27,321 nt of DNA from SICU01 sp964408235 (GCA_964408235.1 CAYOYN010000009.1:1-27321); one strand, 5' to 3'; positions 1 through 7,464 are shown, counted from the first letter of the stretch. Notes: generated by a model from the letters alone, not told the origin. Made by a program: numbers and translations.

Positions 1-968
1 ATTCCGTACTTCACTTGACTCAGATGTATAACAATAGTTATGCTAACGGGACTACTTTTATTGCTACTCTTGGGAATGGAAATACGACTAGAGGGCAAAA
101 TTGGAGTGCTCAATTAAGTCTAAATGATGGTACTGGACAATTTAGTGTTAACTCTAGTAATCTAACTATTCTTAACACCTTGCCCAACATTACCTTAATT
201 TCTCCTGTTAATGGTTCATTTACTCTAAATAGGACTAACCAGAGATTCGTTTGGGCTACTAGTGATCCAGATGGAGATGTTATAAGCGTATTTAGTGTAA
301 ACATTTCGCTTATTGCTTCATCAACTTGTGTCGATTCTAATTATGCCGGGGATAGTTCTTTTGGCATGGGTTCTGGAGGTTCTATTTTAGACTTTGGGTA
401 TGGTCCATTAAATTGTTTAATCGATAATGGGGACTATTATATGTGGAGTGTATCTGGTAAGGACTCGTTTACTGGAGAGTACTCTAGATATTATGGTTAC
501 TTCAACTTAAGCGTTCAAGCATATCTTAATTTTGTTATGAACCTAAGTTCAGTAGACTTTGGCAATTTAGCTTATTTGAAGTCTAATGATACTAGCGATA
601 ACTCTCCAAAACCTATAATTATAATTAATGAAGGAAATGTTAAGGCTAACTTTACAATGGGGGCTTCTAGTCTTTGGAGTAGTGTAAGTAATCCTTCAGC
701 ATATTACACTGCTAAAGTTGATAATGCAACTACCAATGGGATATCTGAAAATGGCACTTTTGTTTCTTCATCTTCAACAATACTTTATACTCCGGTACCT
801 CTAACTTCTTCTCCTATGTCTTTGGCTAGAGGATTTGGTTATCAAGATAATTTGGATACTATTGAAGTTGATATTAATGCTACTGTTCCAAATACTGAAG
901 GGCCAGGGCTAAAAAACTCTACTGTAACATTCACTTTTGTTTTGAGCGATCAGGAGATTTATGTTTAA
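1..968 (+). CDS. Secreted beta-sandwich surface protein, 5' end outside the window
   Basis: The frame is open from the left edge to TAA at 966-968, so the true start and any signal peptide lie outside. The visible ~320 residues are Ser/Thr/Asn-rich and beta-predicted, with many N-x-S/T sequons, as expected for an archaeal exported glycoprotein. An Ig/fibronectin-like segment (motif LISPVNG, then WATSDPDGD) is followed by a segment with two cysteines. A C-terminal domain begins near VDFGNLAYL and has NEGNVKANFTMG and a DNLDTIEVDINATVP strand. That domain resembles the ectodomain of the protein at 2831-3472 (NLGNVNVTLNLTG; DDRDVIRIDFNLTIP), which is direct evidence of paralogy. No C-terminal membrane helix is visible, so it may be released or assembled on the surface. 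It overlaps the next gene by 8 nt. Molecular role unknown; structural surface component is my inference. Confidence 0.75.
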   Translation, partial: SVLHLTQMYNNSYANGTTFIATLGNGNTTRGQNWSAQLSLNDGTGQFSVNSSNLTILNTLPNITLISPVNGSFTLNRTNQRFVWATSDPDGDVISVFSVNISLIASSTCVDSNYAGDSSFGMGSGGSILDFGYGPLNCLIDNGDYYMWSVSGKDSFTGEYSRYYGYFNLSVQAYLNFVMNLSSVDFGNLAYLKSNDTSDNSPKPIIIINEGNVKANFTMGASSLWSSVSNPSAYYTAKVDNATTNGISENGTFVSSSSTILYTPVPLTSSPMSLARGFGYQDNLDTIEVDINATVPNTEGPGLKNSTVTFTFVLSDQEIYV

Positions 969-1404
969 TAAAAAATATATTTTGATAATAGACTCAATTT
1001 TGTTAATTGGAGTTCTAGTTTTAGCATTTCTACTTATAGGATATTCAAGACCATTAGTTATTGCGCCTTTGTCATCCGAACAAGAAAATCTTTTATTTAT
1101 GCTCCCTAATGTAACTTATGTTTTAATAGATTCTACCTCTGCATTTGATTCTCCTGAAACTATATTTTTAGATGAACCTTTCGATCTAGAAAGCGGTAGA
1201 TATTTCTTGAAGTTTTTTGATGGGGCTAAAAGTGAAATTAGGGAAATAAGATTTGACTTAGACGTTAGGCTTGAACTAAGGAATATAGATTCAAATAATT
1301 CTGGAATATTTAATATAGGTCAGACTGACTTAAAGATAGATACATACAATACTGGTTCATTGATAAATAGTTCTTTAGCTCAATCAGGAGGTTTAGATGA
1401 ATAA
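961..1404 (+). CDS. Small membrane-anchored extracellular protein
   Basis: This 147-residue protein has a hydrophobic helix at about residues 7-27 preceded by N3-K4-K5, giving an N-terminal signal anchor with the rest outside. The ectodomain is beta-like (FLDEPFDLESGRYFLKFF, then a DVRLELRNIDSNNSGIFNIG stretch) and ends in a polar Ser/Gly-rich tail. The start overlaps the upstream gene by 8 nt, and the end overlaps the next start (1397) by 8 nt, so the three are almost surely co-transcribed. I recognise no family. Its position between a secreted beta-sandwich protein and a C-terminally anchored Ig-like protein suggests a surface-complex component. Confidence 0.75.
   Translation: MFNKKYILIIDSILLIGVLVLAFLLIGYSRPLVIAPLSSEQENLLFMLPNVTYVLIDSTSAFDSPETIFLDEPFDLESGRYFLKFFDGAKSEIREIRFDLDVRLELRNIDSNNSGIFNIGQTDLKIDTYNTGSLINSSLAQSGGLDE
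1386..1392 (+). promoter_or_regulatory. Shine-Dalgarno sequence for the 1397 gene
   Basis: AGGAGGT lies 4 nt before ATG 1397, inside the 3' end of the preceding gene. It fixes the start of the downstream gene and fits an operon-internal start, in contrast to the leaderless first genes of this window. Confidence 0.7.
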
Positions 1405-2587
1405 ATTAGTTTTAATTTTATTTATTTTATTTTTGCCTTGTGTTTCTTCTTTTGGAATCACTCCTGCGCAGAAAATTTTTGACTATTCTCCTGGAAGCGA
1501 ACAAAGTTTTTCATTTGAAATCATAAACTCTGAAAGTAAAAGGGTTAATTTAGTAATATTGCCGGATGGTGAATTGAAAGATAATGTTGCGCTTTCTCAA
1601 TATTATGTGACTCTTACTCCAGAGATACCTTCTATTAAGATAAATTATATCGTAAAGGTTCCTTCTGGATTATCTCCTGGGCCACATTACGCTGACATAA
1701 TCATTACAGAAGTTCCTGATGCTTCAACTTCATCATCTCCTACTTATATTGGATCTGTAGTAGGAATAGGAACTAAAGTTTTAATTGATGTGCCTTATCC
1801 TGGAAAATATGCTGAGTCTGACCTTAGCATTAGTACTACAAATGAAGGCAATGCTGCATTTGTTATCCCTGTAGTTAGTAGGGGAAAACTAGATATTGCT
1901 AGAGCCAGAGCAGTAATAGAGATTTTTACTCCTTTAAATGAAAAGATCGCTACCGTTTCTACTCCTGAAGTTTCTGTATTAGCTGGTGAAAGGAAAGAAC
2001 TTTCTGCTCAATGGGATACCTCTTCTATTCCATCCGGTAAATATTTGGCAAGGGCTACAGTTTTATATGACGAATCTGTAATTAATGTGGATAAAGAGTT
2101 TTCAGTTGGTAAGGATACGCTGGACCTCAAAGGGGTTGAAGTCAACGATTTTAGTTTAGGAGAGATAGCAAAATTTGAATTTTTAGTCGAAAACACCCTT
2201 AATTCTCTTGTAGAAGACGTTTTTATTTCAATGCAAGTATTTAATGACCAAAATGAAATAATTGCAGAGTTTAAATCTGCAAGTTATGGAATAGATCCAT
2301 TTTCTAGTAAGCTTTTAGTTGCTTTCTGGGATACTGAAGGAGTTAGAAAAGGAAATTATGGTGCTAAGGCCTTTATCAATTATGGTCAAACTTCTATTCA
2401 AAAAGAACTTACCTTGGATATTTCTGAAAATGATATCTCTGTAATAGGAGTAGGTTATGTTGTTAGTTCGGCTAATTCTTCAGGGAATAGTTCTTTAGTT
2501 ACCATTTTAGTTATAGCTGTCGCAATTTTAGTTTTGCTTAATCTTACTTGGTTTTTAGTTCTTAGGAAGAAGGCAAATAAAAAATAG
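1397..2587 (+). CDS. WxIP-like surface protein: signal peptide, Ig-like domains, C-terminal membrane anchor
   Basis: The 396-residue product starts with a cleavable-type signal peptide (about residues 1-18), then mature FGITPAQKIFDYSPG. Two to three beta-sandwich domains follow: roughly 20-140, with EPGxx-type presentation strands; 140-240; and 240-345, with PFSSKLLVAFWDTEGVRKGN. A membrane helix at about 367-389 and basic tail RKKANKK end the protein, so the ectodomain faces out. The layout matches the gene at 3512-4627 block by block (F/LGI[TS]PA start, VPYPG in the middle, W/V-DTE near the end, basic tail). The general plan recalls bacterial WxL-interacting proteins (DUF916/DUF3324: signal peptide, two Ig-like domains, TM, basic tail) or COG1470-type proteins. 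I infer this from layout, not from a measured match. It shares an operon with the 961 gene. Confidence 0.8.
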   Translation: MNKLVLILFILFLPCVSSFGITPAQKIFDYSPGSEQSFSFEIINSESKRVNLVILPDGELKDNVALSQYYVTLTPEIPSIKINYIVKVPSGLSPGPHYADIIITEVPDASTSSSPTYIGSVVGIGTKVLIDVPYPGKYAESDLSISTTNEGNAAFVIPVVSRGKLDIARARAVIEIFTPLNEKIATVSTPEVSVLAGERKELSAQWDTSSIPSGKYLARATVLYDESVINVDKEFSVGKDTLDLKGVEVNDFSLGEIAKFEFLVENTLNSLVEDVFISMQVFNDQNEIIAEFKSASYGIDPFSSKLLVAFWDTEGVRKGNYGAKAFINYGQTSIQKELTLDISENDISVIGVGYVVSSANSSGNSSLVTILVIAVAILVLLNLTWFLVLRKKANKK

Positions 2588-2605
2588 CTAAGTATTAAAG
2601 AAATG

Positions 2606-2615
2606 TTTAAATATA
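2606..2615 (+). promoter_or_regulatory. TATA box for the 2638 operon
   Basis: TTTAAATATA lies 32 nt before ATG 2638. With the archaeal TATA-to-start distance of about 25 nt, the transcript would begin at or next to the start codon, so it is probably leaderless. Confidence 0.6.
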
Positions 2616-2637
2616 GAATCTTTATTCTAGATATCAG

Positions 2638-2841
2638 ATGACGAATTTAAAGAAGGTGGTTGTGGTTCTTTTGGTAATTACTTTAGTTTTGTCTGCGGTT
2701 TCAGTAGTTTTTAATTTAATGATTTATAATATGAAATCTCCTGATTATGATAATTCTATTAGGAGCTCTTCAAATGCCGGCAATTTAGGTTTTGTTGTTG
2801 AAGGAAATACTCAAGAGGGGAATGTCGGAAATGGCGGGTGA
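2638..2841 (+). CDS. Short membrane-anchored peptide
   Basis: A 67-residue protein with a basic N-terminus, a membrane helix at about residues 6-30 and a short polar Gly/Asn/Ser-rich outside tail. Its N-terminal two thirds resemble the N-terminus of the protein at 5073: a hydrophobic stretch ending VVFNLMIYN versus LVFSLWVYT, a DYDNSIRSSSNAGNLGFVVE tail versus SSSEASVGVFIEV. It is therefore a short member of the same anchor family, lacking the Cys-rich and Ig-like modules. The TATA box places transcription start at the ATG. The end overlaps the next gene. Function unknown; membrane-embedded partner of the 2831 product is inferred from the overlap. Confidence 0.7.
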   Translation: MTNLKKVVVVLLVITLVLSAVSVVFNLMIYNMKSPDYDNSIRSSSNAGNLGFVVEGNTQEGNVGNGG

Positions 2842-3472
2842 AATAGGTTCTAAGGCAATAACTATATTTGCAGTTTTTGTTTTTATAATTTCTATCTTTT
2901 CAGTAGGGGTCTTTTATCTTTCTGCTAGAACTCTATTTAGTACTATATCTGGTTATGCTACAAGTGTAGGGGAAGCTAACTTAACCGTTGAATCTGCAGT
3001 AATTATTAATTTTACAACCTCTCAAATTAATTGGGGAAGTGGTAGGGTTAATGCAGGACAAAGTTCTGCTGGACTTAATACTTTTGCAACTAACAACGTA
3101 ACTAATGGTAATTGGACTTTGCAAAACGCTGGAGGTCTTAAGATTGAAAATTTGGGTAATGTTAACGTTACTTTGAATTTAACTGGAACTAAGACTGCTG
3201 CTCAAATGATTGGAGGAACTGGTCCAAGTTATAAGTGGAACATTACTAGCTTCGAATCAGGAGCATGCACTAATTCTTCAGGTGGAGCAGGTACTTTGCC
3301 TTTGATTAACTTTTACGACGTAAATACTTCTTCCACTCTTTTCTGTAACCGTTTCCAGTTCTTGGATGATAGAGATGTAATAAGAATAGACTTTAATTTG
3401 ACAATTCCTTCAGACTCATTGACTGGAGCTCTTGGAGATACAATAACTGCTATTGCTTTTGCTTCTCCTTAA
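2831..3472 (+). CDS. TasA/WxL-like anchored beta-sandwich protein
   Basis: I chose ATG 2831 because AGAGGGG (2814-2820) sits 10 nt upstream. ATG 2822 (216 residues) is the alternative, and upstream TTG codons are unlikely. Either start overlaps the preceding gene. The ~213-residue product has a membrane helix at about 9-30 and then a single beta-rich ectodomain: W68-G69 in INWGSGRVNAGQ, NGNWTLQNAGGLKIENLGNV, two cysteines in the second half, and a closing strand DVIRIDFNLTIP. The C-terminal part resembles the last domain of the 1-968 protein. N-terminal hydrophobic segment, one beta-sandwich and N-glycosylation sequons would fit a TasA/camelysin-like fibre subunit (known in Bacillus and in Pyrobaculum bundling pili) or a WxL-like domain. 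The family assignment is inference. Confidence 0.7.
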   Translation: MAGEIGSKAITIFAVFVFIISIFSVGVFYLSARTLFSTISGYATSVGEANLTVESAVIINFTTSQINWGSGRVNAGQSSAGLNTFATNNVTNGNWTLQNAGGLKIENLGNVNVTLNLTGTKTAAQMIGGTGPSYKWNITSFESGACTNSSGGAGTLPLINFYDVNTSSTLFCNRFQFLDDRDVIRIDFNLTIPSDSLTGALGDTITAIAFASP

Positions 3473-3484
3473 TTCTGAAAAGAT

Positions 3485-3493
3485 ATTTAAAAG
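3485..3493 (+). promoter_or_regulatory. TATA box for the 3512 operon
   Basis: ATTTAAAAG lies 27 nt before ATG 3512, between the stop of the preceding gene and this start, giving a leaderless-type transcript. Confidence 0.6.
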
Positions 3494-3511
3494 GTCTTTG
3501 TTTTTTGTCTA

Positions 3512-4627
3512 ATGATGTTAAAGAGGTCAATTTTAGTTTTAGTTTTATTGTTTTGTATTTCTTCTGTATCTTCTCTTGGGATCTCTCCTGCTATAAAAAA
3601 TATAAATTTTGAGCCTGGAAAACAAGTTAACATCACATTTTATATTTTAGATGCAGTAAATGGGGCAATTTACGATGTTGCTCTGAGAGGGGGAGAGTTA
3701 GTTAATTATTCTTCGCTAAATGTGGATCAGGTTGAAGGTGGAGGGTCTTTTACCTTGACTATAAATTTTCCTCTTGAAATAAATACTCCGGGGGAGCATT
3801 CCGTAAGCGTTGGAGTTAAAGAAAGACCTAGTGAAACTTCTTTTATTAATACCCTTGTAGAAATAGGTTCAGTCGTTAAAACTTTTGTTCCTTATCCAGG
3901 TTATTACGGAGATTTGTCTTTAAATATTCCCGATGTTAATTTTAATGAACAGATTCCTGTAGAGTTGCACGTTATAAACAGAGGGAATAATCCTCTTGAC
4001 ATAAGAGAAGTTTTTGTTGAATTTATATCTGGTAGTGGGGACGTTGTTGAAAAGTTGGACTTTACTCCGGCGACAATTTCTGTTTCTTCAGACAGGTATT
4101 TTAGAAAATATCTTTCTCCTGAAAATATAGGGCCTGGAAATTATATAGGAAGAGCGAGAGTTTCATATCAAGATATTAATCGAGAGATAAATAGATCTTT
4201 TAGGGTTGGATCTTTATTTGTAAATATTACTAACTATACAGATTCTATATTGGGCAAGGGAATACAAAAGTTTTATGTTACTTTGGAGAGTAGATGGAAC
4301 TCTCCAGTATATGGCGCATATGTTGATGTTAACTTGTCCAATGGTCAATATAGTACTTTATTTAGGACTCCTTCTATAGATATTTCTCCATGGGATTCGA
4401 AAACTATAGAAAGTTATGTTGATACTGAAAATCTGGACGGATTTTATAATATTTCTCTTAATGCCAGTTATCACGGGCAATCTACCTTCGTAATGGGCAC
4501 TTTGTTCATAGGCCAAGATTATAGGGCTATTGTAATATATTCTGCATCTGCTTTATTGGCTTTAATTTTCTTTGTAGTATTATACATTATTTTAAAAAGA
4601 ATCTTTTTTAAGAATAAAAGAAGATGA
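3512..4627 (+). CDS. WxIP-like surface protein, paralogue of the 1397 product
   Basis: The 371-residue product has a signal peptide (about 1-21), mature start LGISPAIKNINFEPGK, beta-sandwich domains to about residue 335, a membrane helix at about 338-361 and the basic tail KRIFFKNKRR. Shared landmarks with the 1397 gene are the [FL]GI[ST]PA start, an FVPYPGYYGDLSLNIPDV stretch after the first domain, PGNYIGRARVSY in the second and DTENLDGFYNISLNASYHGQ in the last. Sequence identity appears low, so the duplication is old. It overlaps the next gene by ATGA, implying translational coupling with the small FG-motif protein. The pair mirrors the other large/small pairs of the cluster. Surface scaffold or receptor for the small beta-sandwich proteins is my inference. 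Confidence 0.8.
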   Translation: MMLKRSILVLVLLFCISSVSSLGISPAIKNINFEPGKQVNITFYILDAVNGAIYDVALRGGELVNYSSLNVDQVEGGGSFTLTINFPLEINTPGEHSVSVGVKERPSETSFINTLVEIGSVVKTFVPYPGYYGDLSLNIPDVNFNEQIPVELHVINRGNNPLDIREVFVEFISGSGDVVEKLDFTPATISVSSDRYFRKYLSPENIGPGNYIGRARVSYQDINREINRSFRVGSLFVNITNYTDSILGKGIQKFYVTLESRWNSPVYGAYVDVNLSNGQYSTLFRTPSIDISPWDSKTIESYVDTENLDGFYNISLNASYHGQSTFVMGTLFIGQDYRAIVIYSASALLALIFFVVLYIILKRIFFKNKRR

Positions 4628-5031
4628 AAAATATAGTAGTCCTTTCATTGTTTATTTCTTTAATTGTATTAGTTATGTCTGTCTCAATTTATTTTTATTA
4701 TATCACTCCTATTTCTGAATATTCTTATCAAACTACTGCCTTTGTTACTAAAGATGTTGCTGGTTTTGATGTAAACTCTTCCGCTCTAACTTTCGGGAGC
4801 ATTGTTCCAGGCGGTACATCTACTAGGTCAATTAAAATAGATAATTCTTATTCTTTCCCTATAAAGGTTCAACCTGAAGTTGAAGGTTCAATTGAAAAAA
4901 TAATCTCTTACCAACCTTTAGTTGTTGGGCCAAATCAATCATTGAAATTGGATTTTACAGTTTATGCAGAATCTATTGATTTTTTAGGGAATTATACTGG
5001 AAACATTAAGATTAAGTTAATGAGGGCTTAG
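4624..5031 (+). CDS. Small anchored beta-sandwich protein with FG motif
   Basis: A 135-residue protein with a signal anchor at about residues 5-27 and one Ig-like ectodomain (about 50-135): ALTFGSIVPGGTSTRSIKID, then a PNQSLKLDFTVYAES strand and a closing GNYTGNIKIKLMRA strand. This strand-turn pattern (L-x-FG-x-V-x-PG near the start, GxYxGxIxIxL at the end) is typical of small archaeal surface Ig-like domains. The ATG lies inside the stop of the preceding gene (ATGA), so the two are made together. No enzyme motif is visible. Minor subunit or partner of the 3512 product is inferred. Confidence 0.75.
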   Translation: MKNIVVLSLFISLIVLVMSVSIYFYYITPISEYSYQTTAFVTKDVAGFDVNSSALTFGSIVPGGTSTRSIKIDNSYSFPIKVQPEVEGSIEKIISYQPLVVGPNQSLKLDFTVYAESIDFLGNYTGNIKIKLMRA

Positions 5032-5043
5032 TTTTTAATAAAC

Positions 5044-5052
5044 TATTTAATA
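5044..5052 (+). promoter_or_regulatory. TATA box for the 5073 operon
   Basis: TATTTAATA lies 29 nt before ATG 5073 in the 41-nt gap after the preceding stop, which predicts a leaderless transcript. Confidence 0.55.
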
Positions 5053-5072
5053 CGTCATTTCATTGTACTTGT

Positions 5073-6134
5073 ATGATTCAAATTAAGAATTCTTTATTTT
5101 TTCTTCTTATAATTTCAGGAATTCTTTCAATTTTAAGTTTAGTTTTTTCTTTGTGGGTTTATACTTATGACTATAATTCAAAGCTTTCTGGACATTCTTC
5201 TTCGGAAGCTAGTGTAGGAGTATTCATAGAAGTATCTAATGCTACTTGCGGAGATAATCTTTGTAATGGTGCGGAAACTTGTTCTATTTGTTCTAGTGAC
5301 TGCGGTTCTTGTCCTGTTAGCACTACAGGTACATCTTCTTCAGGAGGTTCTTCTGGCGGAGGAGGTGGAGGAGGATTCTCTACAATGCCAGATTTCGAAT
5401 TAAGCGAGGAAAGTTTCAATCTTAAGGTTGTTTCTGGAGAAAGTGAAACTAATGAAATAATTCTTCATAATACTGGATCATTACCACTTGATATTTCTGT
5501 AAGTGTAACTGGGATAGAAAATTATATCTCTTTTAATACGGATTCTCTTACTTTAACCCCTGGACAAAGCCTTCCTTTAAGATTTACGATTAATGCTCCT
5601 GAACCTGGTATTTATGCAGGGAAGATTTTGCTAACTTATCAAGGAGTAACTAAGGAGGTTATGATTTTACTAAATGTTATTAGTGAAGGAGTTTTATTTG
5701 ACGCGACCATTACAGTTCCTGATTTGTATAGAGTACTTAGAGAAGGACAGAGATTACCTGCTTTGATTGAATTGTTAGAGGTTGGAGGAGAAACCGGAGT
5801 TGACGTTACCATGAATTATGTAATAAAAGATTTTGATGGTAATGTAAAATATACCGAATCTGAAACATTTTATGTTCAAGGAGCAAAAAGTTACAGTAAG
5901 AGATTTTCTACTTACGGTTTAGAACCTGGAGATTATGTTCTTGGAGTAGAATTAATCTATGTTGGAGGATTCGCTACATCTACAGCACACTTTAGAGTTT
6001 CTGATTCGTTAATTACCCCTCAAACATGGGTTGCTACTGGGGCTTTAGTTATTGCTCTAATTGTTTGCTTTTCAGCAGTTATGTTCTTTAGACATTCAGG
6101 TAAGAAATTTAAACCTAAAAGGAGGAGATATTAA
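5073..6134 (+). CDS. Surface protein: membrane anchor, six-Cys knot, Gly linker, two Ig-like domains, second membrane helix
   Basis: 353 residues in clear modules. There is an N-terminal helix (8-32) like that of the 2638 protein, then a compact Cys motif with C59, C64, C70, C73, C77 and C80 (CGDNLCNG...CSICSSDCGSC), of a type often seen in secreted DPANN proteins. A Ser/Gly linker (about 84-103, seven Gly in a row) follows. The first Ig-like domain is at about 105-200 (ISFNTDSLTLTPGQSLPLRF, PGIYAGKILLTY) and a second beta domain at about 205-310. A C-terminal membrane helix (about 315-337) and very basic tail KKFKPKRRRY end the protein. Both ends are thus in the membrane with the ectodomain looped outside, unless the first helix is cleaved. 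It has its own TATA box and is followed by the 6136 gene after 1 nt. Confidence 0.8.
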   Translation: MIQIKNSLFFLLIISGILSILSLVFSLWVYTYDYNSKLSGHSSSEASVGVFIEVSNATCGDNLCNGAETCSICSSDCGSCPVSTTGTSSSGGSSGGGGGGGFSTMPDFELSEESFNLKVVSGESETNEIILHNTGSLPLDISVSVTGIENYISFNTDSLTLTPGQSLPLRFTINAPEPGIYAGKILLTYQGVTKEVMILLNVISEGVLFDATITVPDLYRVLREGQRLPALIELLEVGGETGVDVTMNYVIKDFDGNVKYTESETFYVQGAKSYSKRFSTYGLEPGDYVLGVELIYVGGFATSTAHFRVSDSLITPQTWVATGALVIALIVCFSAVMFFRHSGKKFKPKRRRY

Positions 6135-6135
6135 T

Positions 6136-7140
6136 ATGAAAAAGTTAATTCTATTTGTTTTTTTATCTCTGTTTTTAGTTAGTGCTCAAGAAGTGCCTCA
6201 TACTGTAGAAATTATTACGGCTAGAAATGGAGCCGTGTTTCCAATTAGCTTCTTTAATTCAGGACAAGCCGGTACATATTCTGCTGTTTTAGAGAGTAAT
6301 TCTCCTGCTGTCAGACTGGACATTCCTTCAATTAATGTTGCTAGCGAGGAATTTGGTTCATTTAATTTGATTATTGGAAATGAAGAGATTAGTAGAGGGG
6401 TTTATTTTGATAAATTAGTTATTTCAAACGGTTTTGAAATAGTTCAAGAAATTCCAATAGTTATTGGTCTTGAATCTAAAGTCTCAGAAATAAAATATGA
6501 TGTTTCAATAGATTTTGATTCATCTTCAGATATCTCAATAATTTCTGGAGAAACAGTTTTATCTCCTGATATAAACATATATAAATTAGATTACAACTCT
6601 CCTGGTTCTAATGCTGTTGCAATGACATTTTCTGTTTATTCTCTTGAAGGCGAATTGTTGAGTTATTCCGAAGAAGTTGTTTCTGTTTCAAGACAAGCAT
6701 CATTTGAGCACTTTTTTAATTTGGGTTTAAATGAATATGACGAAGTTTTAATTGTTGTTTCTGCGAAACGTGAAAACTCATATGGTCTTGATATGTATCA
6801 AGTTTCTCTTTCAAATAATCTTTTATTTAGCCCACCTGAAGAAAATAATTTTTCTTCTAACCTTTATATGGGAATATTTATTTTTCTTATTTCTTCTATA
6901 ATGCTCATAAGTTATTTATGGTATAATCGTTCGGTAAATCAAACTAATAGCTGGAAATCTGAATTAGAATATGTAAAAAAAACTCAGTTTAGTGATGCTG
7001 CTAAAGGTATTAGAAAACTTGAAGCTCAAAAAGATGTTTTGAATAGGGCTTATTCTTCAAAATATATATCAAAGAGTTCTTTTGATTCAGCGATCAATGA
7101 GATAAATAAGTTAACGGAACAATTAAAGAAACGTTTATAA
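6136..7140 (+). CDS. Signal peptide - beta ectodomain - membrane helix - cytoplasmic coiled coil protein
   Basis: The start is ATG 6136, not the in-frame TTG 6061, because GGAGGAGA (6121-6128) sits 7 nt before it and a signal peptide (MKKLILFVFLSLFLVSAQ) begins there. The 334-residue product has an extracellular beta-rich region (about 20-235), a membrane helix at about 243-265 and a C-terminal helical region (about 277-334) with heptad-like Leu/Ile spacing and a SHOCT-like pattern (KLEAQKDVLNRAYSSKYIS). This is the only surface protein of the cluster with a sizeable cytoplasmic segment, so it could link the outside complex to an internal partner, for example the soluble coiled-coil protein encoded next (inference). 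It is coupled to the 5073 gene by a 1-nt gap. Confidence 0.8.
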   Translation: MKKLILFVFLSLFLVSAQEVPHTVEIITARNGAVFPISFFNSGQAGTYSAVLESNSPAVRLDIPSINVASEEFGSFNLIIGNEEISRGVYFDKLVISNGFEIVQEIPIVIGLESKVSEIKYDVSIDFDSSSDISIISGETVLSPDINIYKLDYNSPGSNAVAMTFSVYSLEGELLSYSEEVVSVSRQASFEHFFNLGLNEYDEVLIVVSAKRENSYGLDMYQVSLSNNLLFSPPEENNFSSNLYMGIFIFLISSIMLISYLWYNRSVNQTNSWKSELEYVKKTQFSDAAKGIRKLEAQKDVLNRAYSSKYISKSSFDSAINEINKLTEQLKKRL

Positions 7141-7141
7141 A
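7134..7141 (+). promoter_or_regulatory. TATA box for the 7170 gene
   Basis: TTTATAAA overlaps the stop codon of the preceding gene, 36 nt before ATG 7170. The predicted start is near 7160-7166, giving a very short leader. Confidence 0.55.
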
Positions 7142-7169
7142 CAGATTTGTCGTTGATTGATTAAGAAAA

Positions 7170-7460
7170 ATGGTGGTTAAAAAAAATTCAGCTCTTTCTG
7201 GTGCGATCAAGGACCTTGAGAGTGAAATAAGTTCTTTGACTAAAGAGAGAGATTCTTTGAAAAAATCTATTGAAAAGGCTTCTAGTAGTATTTCCGAAAG
7301 TAGGAAAAAGGAATTAGCTATGCAGAAGTTGCTTGCTAATTTGGCTGAAAAAGAAGCTAAGTTACAGGAACATAAAAAAGAACTACAGGGAAAATCTGAT
7401 AAAGTTTCTGATAAGCTTGGTAAGATGTCTAAGATAAAGTCAGAGATGAAAGATTTGTAA
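7170..7460 (+). CDS. Small soluble coiled-coil protein
   Basis: A 96-residue, Lys/Glu/Ser-rich protein without signal peptide or membrane helix. Nearly the whole length is compatible with a long alpha-helical coiled coil (IKDLESEISSLTKERDSLKK, later MQKLLANLAEKEAKLQEHKK). The last ~25 residues carry a KxSDKxGKMSKIKSEMKDL pattern. It is preceded by its own TATA box and followed 4 nt later by the DUF192-like gene. Coiled coils are low-complexity, so no family can be named. A cytoplasmic partner for the coiled-coil tail of the 6136 product is possible but only inferred from position. Confidence 0.7.
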   Translation: MVVKKNSALSGAIKDLESEISSLTKERDSLKKSIEKASSSISESRKKELAMQKLLANLAEKEAKLQEHKKELQGKSDKVSDKLGKMSKIKSEMKDL

Positions 7461-7464
7461 TTTT

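Noticed and set aside
5171..5419. Minus-strand frame with a run of prolines, 82 codons
   Set aside because: It is the antisense of the Gly-rich linker and Cys region of the 5073 gene; the poly-Pro comes from reading GGN codons backwards.
6061..6135. Longer N-terminus for the 6136 gene from TTG 6061
   Set aside because: It would run 74 nt into the preceding gene and bury a clear signal peptide; GGAGGAGA before ATG 6136 marks the real start.
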